7,790 bases of DNA from Dehalococcoidia bacterium (lineage in GTDB: Bacteria; Chloroflexota; Dehalococcoidia; Tepidiformales; Tepidiformaceae), in the NCBI GenBank assembly GCA_007126855.1, contig SLAK01000453.1, positions 1 through 7,790 on the forward strand, given 5' to 3'. The notes beneath the pieces are model-generated. The model was given only the letters and a program-made list of their open reading frames with translations, did not search any database and was not told the origin of the DNA. Both the position numbers and the translations under genes were made by a program. The stretch's first letter is position 1; every line of letters begins with the position of its first letter. Shown here one piece after another: positions 5,497 to 7,790 of this stretch.

Positions 5497-5514
5497 GACA
5501 CGGGCGACCGTGTC
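5497..5514 (+). other. GNRA-capped hairpin in the leader of the Sua5 gene
   Basis: GACACGG and CCGTGTC form a perfect 7-bp stem closed by GCGA, a GNRA tetraloop on the plus strand. It lies 32 bases before the ATG at 5547. This is a stable RNA structure if transcribed; no known riboswitch is recognised. Confidence 0.35.
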
Positions 5515-5546
5515 AGCGGTGACGGACCACGCGCCAATGGCGGACG

Positions 5547-6632
5547 ATGCCTGCAATGAGTGATGCGGAAGGGCTGCAGACGCGCGTGGTGCCGGTCGAC
5601 TCCATGTCCCCGGACCCGGCGGTCATTGCGGAGGCGGCGGCGCTGCTGCAGGCGGGGCGGCTGGTGGCTTTCCCCACCGAGACGGTCTATGGGCTGGGCG
5701 CGAATGCCCTGGATCCTGCCGCGGTGCGGCGGATCTTCGTGGCGAAGGATCGCGACCCCGATGACCCGCTGATCGTCCACATCGCGCGTGCGTCAGACGT
5801 GGAGATGGTTGCGGCGGATGTGCCGGCGCTGGCACGGGAGCTGGCGGAGCGATTCTGGCCGGGCGGTCTGACGCTGGTGCTGCCGCGCGGAGAGCGTATT
5901 GCGCCGGAGGTTTCGGCCGGGCGAAGGACGGTGGCGGTGCGGATGCCTTCGCACCCGGTGGCCAGGGCGCTGATCGAAGCGGCAGGGGTGCCGATCGCGG
6001 CGCCGAGCGCGAACCGCTTCATGCGGACATCGGCGACGACGGCGGCGCACGTGCTGGATGACCTGGCCGGCCGGATCGACATGGTGCTCGACGCCGGGCC
6101 GGCGACGGCGGGGATCGAATCGACGGTGGTGGAACTTGAGGGGGACCGGGTGACGATCCTTCGGCCGGGAGCGGTTACGCGGGAGATGCTGGAAGAAGCG
6201 CTGGGGCGGCCGGTGGATGTGCGGGGCCGCGAAGCGGCGGCGGGGCCGGCTTCGCCGGGGATGCTCGAGCGGCACTATGCGCCGCGGGCGCGGCTGGTAT
6301 ACCTGCCCGGCGTGATGGCGCCGGACGTGGCGGCGCAGGCACGGGAAAGCGCCGCCGCTGGGGTGCGCGTGGGGCTGCTGCTGGCAGACGAGGATGCACC
6401 AGGGATCGAAGAAGAGGGCCTGGCGGTGGAGCGGCTGGGACCCGCGAACGACCTGGAACGAGTGGCGGCGCGGCTATTCGCCGCCCTGCGGGCGCTGGAC
6501 GCAGCGGGGGTGGAGGTGATCTACGCGCGGGGGTTCGCCAGGACGGGGGCAGGGCTGGCGATAGACGATCGGCTGCGCCGGGCTTCGGCAGCGGGGCGAG
6601 AGGGCGGTACGGGCCGCGCCGAAAGCGGGTAG
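5547..6632 (+). CDS. Sua5-type L-threonylcarbamoyladenylate synthase, 361 aa
   Basis: This enzyme makes threonylcarbamoyl-AMP from threonine, bicarbonate and ATP, the first step of the tRNA t6A37 modification; the TsaB/TsaD/TsaE partners are not in the window. The YrdC domain (about 22-205) shows F-P-T-E-T-V-Y-G-L-G (42-51), the K-x-R motif as K67-D-R69, D-D-P-L-I-V-H (72-78), W-P-G-G-L-T, S-A-N-R (154-157) and E-S-T-V-V (191-195). The Sua5 linker signature S-P-G-M-L-E-R-H-Y-A-P (236-246) follows, then the C-terminal Sua5 domain to about 340. It is therefore the long two-domain form, not short TsaC. The start is ATG 5547, the first after an in-frame TGA at 5520; ATG 5556 is an alternative, and neither has a strong SD. 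The basic, Gly/Arg-rich tail after 345 looks disordered. K-D-R-D-P-D-D-P departs slightly from the common K-G-R-P-x-x-N-P. Confidence 0.95.
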   Translation: MPAMSDAEGLQTRVVPVDSMSPDPAVIAEAAALLQAGRLVAFPTETVYGLGANALDPAAVRRIFVAKDRDPDDPLIVHIARASDVEMVAADVPALARELAERFWPGGLTLVLPRGERIAPEVSAGRRTVAVRMPSHPVARALIEAAGVPIAAPSANRFMRTSATTAAHVLDDLAGRIDMVLDAGPATAGIESTVVELEGDRVTILRPGAVTREMLEEALGRPVDVRGREAAAGPASPGMLERHYAPRARLVYLPGVMAPDVAAQARESAAAGVRVGLLLADEDAPGIEEEGLAVERLGPANDLERVAARLFAALRALDAAGVEVIYARGFARTGAGLAIDDRLRRASAAGREGGTGRAESG

Positions 6633-6635
6633 ACT
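6630..6635 (+). promoter_or_regulatory. candidate -10 box before the small basic ORF
   Basis: TAGACT begins at the TAG stop codon of the Sua5 gene and ends 10 bases before the ATG at 6646, so a transcript from it would be nearly leaderless. No -35 is evident. It is the second case in this window of a TA-rich box built on a stop codon. Confidence 0.25.
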
Positions 6636-6645
6636 TACGTCGAGC

Positions 6646-6825
6646 ATGGACCGCCTGGCGCGGCTTCGGCTGCTGGAAACGAAGAAACGCTACGTCTGGA
6701 AATACGGCCGGATACCCGGGACGGGTCCGTTACGGCCGCGACGGAGCAAGCTGCTCGACCGGGCGACACCGGGGCTTGCCAGGGTCCGGAGAACGGCGCG
6801 GCTCAAGACACTGCATACCTACTAA
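6646..6825 (+). CDS. small, highly basic hypothetical protein, 59 aa
   Basis: An ATG-started frame opens 13 bases after the Sua5 stop codon and runs to TAA at 6823-6825. The predicted product is strongly basic, with many Arg and Lys residues and few acidic ones. It has R-L-A-R-L-R-L-L-E-T-K-K-R-Y near the start, then W-K-Y-G-R-I-P-G, a P-L-R-P-R-R-S-K segment and a C-terminus ending L-H-T-Y. I recognise no family. Most third codon positions are G or C (roughly four in five by eye), as expected for a gene here, and no better frame covers the stretch. There is no clear Shine-Dalgarno; translation could be coupled to the Sua5 gene or leaderless. Such composition suits a nucleic-acid-binding or ribosome-associated peptide, but a structured non-coding RNA or chance ORF cannot be excluded. 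Confidence 0.4.
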   Translation: MDRLARLRLLETKKRYVWKYGRIPGTGPLRPRRSKLLDRATPGLARVRRTARLKTLHTY

Positions 6826-6853
6826 CCCGTAGCGGAGCCGGGCACCGGGTCTC

Positions 6854-6872
6854 GCCGCGGGCGTGCCGCGGC
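6854..6872. terminator. hairpin between convergent genes, candidate bidirectional terminator
   Basis: GCCGCGG and CCGCGGC form a 7-bp all-GC stem with a 5-base loop, between the small basic ORF and the haemoglobin gene that faces it. The right arm reaches the first base of the haemoglobin stop codon region (6872). No T tract is present on either side, so it would be a weak or Rho-assisted terminator. Confidence 0.35.
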
Positions 6873-7237
6873 TAGAAGCGGGCCAGTACATCGCCGCGCC
6901 CGCTTTCGGCGATTGCCATCACCTCCGACACCTGCGGCTCGGCTACGCCCAGGTCTATGAGCGTTGCCTTGAAGTGGCCAAGAAACTTGTCGAAGAGACG
7001 GTCATCGAGTCCCTTCGCCCGGGCAGAGGCATGGACGGCATTGAGGCCCGGGCCGTCATAGGCTTGCGGGCCGCCAAAGGCCATGGCCAGGAAGACCTTT
7101 TGCTTCTCGTTCATGGCCTTGACATCGATGCCATCGAAGAAGGGGGCGAGCTCGGGATCTTTGAGCACGCGGGCGTAAAAGTGGTCGAGCGCTGCGACGA
7201 TAGCGGGTTCGCCACCGAGCTGTTCGTAGAGTGTCAT
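6872..7237 (-). CDS. glbN: group I truncated haemoglobin, 121 aa
   Basis: This small haem protein has the 2-over-2 globin fold; it binds O2 and typically detoxifies nitric oxide to nitrate in the cytoplasm. The start L-Y-E-Q-L-G-G (3-9) is the family hallmark. The B-helix has F-Y with the distal Tyr at Y21 (B10 position). The E-helix K-Q pair gives Q46, equivalent to the E11 Gln of Mycobacterium tuberculosis GlbN, followed by F-G-G-P (54-57). The proximal F8 histidine is H69 in L-N-A-V-H. Y-B10 plus Q-E11 is the ligand-binding pair linked with NO dioxygenation. The length is full for group I. The start is ATG 7237 with TGAGGTG upstream, which overlaps the stop codon of the small ORF at 7250-7336, suggesting coupled translation. 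A near-consensus promoter lies at 7382-7411. Confidence 0.94.
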   Translation of the reverse strand: MTLYEQLGGEPAIVAALDHFYARVLKDPELAPFFDGIDVKAMNEKQKVFLAMAFGGPQAYDGPGLNAVHASARAKGLDDRLFDKFLGHFKATLIDLGVAEPQVSEVMAIAESGRGDVLARF

Positions 7238-7249
7238 TTTCCGTGCACC

Positions 7250-7336
7250 TCACTTTTGAACCTCGCCAGGGAAGTCATCGGGCGGGGCTGCTTGGAGCTC
7301 TCCCAAGAATGAAGTATGTCTCCTGTGCTCGCTCAT
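7250..7336 (-). CDS. possible 28-residue leader ORF ahead of the truncated haemoglobin
   Basis: A minus-strand frame from ATG 7336 to TGA 7250-7252 ends 12 bases before the haemoglobin ATG, and its stop codon forms part of the haemoglobin Shine-Dalgarno. It lies just downstream of the TTGACA/TTTACT promoter. The peptide is hydrophilic, with basic and His residues at the start and an acidic, proline-containing middle (A-P-P-D-D-F). Its own SD is weak (AAGG about 15 bases upstream). It may be a translated leader that sets haemoglobin translation, or just untranslated leader sequence. No family is recognised. Confidence 0.3.
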   Translation of the reverse strand: MSEHRRHTSFLGELQAAPPDDFPGEVQK

Positions 7337-7381
7337 GCTGCACGAAACAACCTTGCACTCACCCTCAGGAGGCAGGGGCAT

Positions 7382-7411
7382 AGTAAACTGCATTACCGAG
7401 AGCGATGTCAA
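7382..7411 (-). promoter_or_regulatory. promoter for the truncated haemoglobin gene
   Basis: On the minus strand a consensus -35 TTGACA (7411-7406) is followed after 18 bases by TTTACT (7387-7382), which matches the -10 consensus at four positions. This is the best sigma-70-like promoter in the window. It gives a leader of about 140 bases before the haemoglobin start, containing the 28-codon ORF. No FNR- or CRP-type site is recognised around it. Confidence 0.6.
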
Positions 7412-7542
7412 CAGGCACTTATGACGCGGGCTGACCCTGCCTCCGCGGCTTCCCCTGCCAGCGAGAAGCGGACGAGTGAGCACTGGCACCTCGACGCTGA
7501 GGCGTGCCCTTTGCGGTCGAGCCTGGCGCGGCGGCTACCGGC
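7412..7542. other. intergenic stretch with one weak hairpin
   Basis: The whole gap between the carboxyltransferase stop and the haemoglobin start is about 305 bases (7238-7542). Besides the promoter and leader ORF it contains a GGCAC-CTC / GAG-GTGCC hairpin (7485-7508, with a 2-base bulge), which could end the carboxyltransferase transcript. No T tract follows it, and I see no other gene or RNA. Confidence 0.3.
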
Positions 7543-7790
7543 CTAAGGGCGGAAGCCGTGGGTGCGAGGTCCGAGGCGGGTGGCTTCAATTTCGTAAGCC
7601 TGCTCGACCCAGTCGCAAAGGATGGGGCGGGTTTCGCGCGGGTCGATGATGTGCTCGATGCCGAAGGCCTCGGCGGTGCGGAAGGGCGAGCGGACGGCAT
7701 TGAAGCGCTCTTCGATCTCGCGGCGCATGGCGTCGGGGTCCTCGGCGGCAGCAAGGTCGCGCTTGTAGGCTGCCTCGATGCCGCCTTCGA
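7543..7790 (-). CDS. acyl-CoA carboxylase carboxyltransferase (beta) subunit, C-terminal 82 codons only, 5' end beyond the window
   Basis: The minus-strand frame is open from the right edge to TAG at 7543-7545. The visible residues match the C-terminus of biotin-dependent carboxyltransferase subunits (acetyl/propionyl-CoA carboxylase beta, AccD/PccB-like). They include R-R-E-I-E-E-R-F-N-A-V-R-S-P-F, then A-E-A-F-G-I-E-H-I-I-D-P-R-E-T-R-P, and a tail ending L-G-P-R-T-H-G-F-R-P. The ATG at 7728 is internal: the 20 codons to its right stay in frame and continue the family pattern (E-A-A-Y-K-R-D-L), so the true start lies outside. The subunit transfers the carboxyl group from carboxybiotin to acyl-CoA. 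It may pair with the biotin carrier encoded at 2202-2429. Acyl-chain specificity cannot be judged from this fragment. Confidence 0.88.
   Translation of the reverse strand, partial: EGGIEAAYKRDLAAAEDPDAMRREIEERFNAVRSPFRTAEAFGIEHIIDPRETRPILCDWVEQAYEIEATRLGPRTHGFRP

Noticed and set aside
5367..5546. tRNA or riboswitch in the purA-Sua5 gap
   Set aside because: The hairpins present do not assemble into a cloverleaf, and no T-loop (GGTTCGA-type) sequence or known riboswitch core is seen.
6826..6871. SRP, RNase P or other known structural RNA near the end of the small basic ORF
   Set aside because: No diagnostic conserved motifs were found; only a short GC-only hairpin is present.
7316..7546. Plus-strand and other minus-strand frames in the haemoglobin-carboxyltransferase gap (including a 79-codon minus frame from 7489)
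   Set aside because: No family resemblance; the 79-codon frame starts upstream of the promoter, so at most its last 28 codons (from 7336) could be translated from that transcript.

Overview
The window is a GC-rich bacterial chromosome segment (I estimate mid-60s % GC, not counted). It carries housekeeping genes and small accessory ORFs, with no sign of phage, transposase, CRISPR, rRNA or tRNA. The mix of a bacterial-type inositol-3-phosphate synthase, a stand-alone biotin carrier protein, a Rossmann-DUF2867 oxidoreductase, a two-domain Sua5 and an actinobacterial-style acyl-CoA carboxylase subunit would fit a Chloroflexota-like lineage. That assignment is an impression from family resemblance, not proven.

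Layout, left to right. Positions 1-505 (minus strand) hold a tandem pair of small antitoxin-like genes (278-505, then 95-256). They are followed at the left edge by a histidine-rich reading frame of uncertain status. Positions 627-2135 (minus) encode an inositol-3-phosphate synthase that begins with an extra helix-turn-helix domain of about 60 residues. Upstream of it on the same strand, 2202-2429 encodes a 75-residue biotin carrier protein. A 115-base divergent intergenic region then leads to a plus-strand block: an NAD(P)-binding oxidoreductase with a DUF2867 tail (2545-4014), adenylosuccinate synthetase purA (4062-5366), Sua5-type threonylcarbamoyl-AMP synthase (5547-6632) and a small basic ORF (6646-6825). 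Convergent to these on the minus strand are a group I truncated haemoglobin (6872-7237), preceded by a possible 28-residue leader ORF (7250-7336), and the 3' end of an acyl-CoA carboxylase carboxyltransferase gene that runs off the right edge (7543-7790).

The most interesting signal is the inositol-phosphate synthase locus. The enzyme carries its own DNA-binding-like domain. Its promoter (TTGACG, 17-base spacer, TAGCGT) has a perfect 7+1+7 palindrome filling the spacer between the -35 and -10 boxes. This is what an autoregulated 'trigger enzyme' would look like, where the metabolic enzyme is its own repressor. That reading is inference, but each part is visible in the sequence.

How the genes work together: the block mixes purine synthesis (purA), tRNA modification (Sua5), inositol/phospholipid head-group synthesis (inositol-phosphate synthase) and acyl-CoA carboxylation (biotin carrier, carboxyltransferase). 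I see no single pathway uniting them. Several starts are preceded by a TA-N-N-C-T box at a suitable distance, twice overlapping the stop codon of the gene before, which suggests short transcription units rather than one operon.
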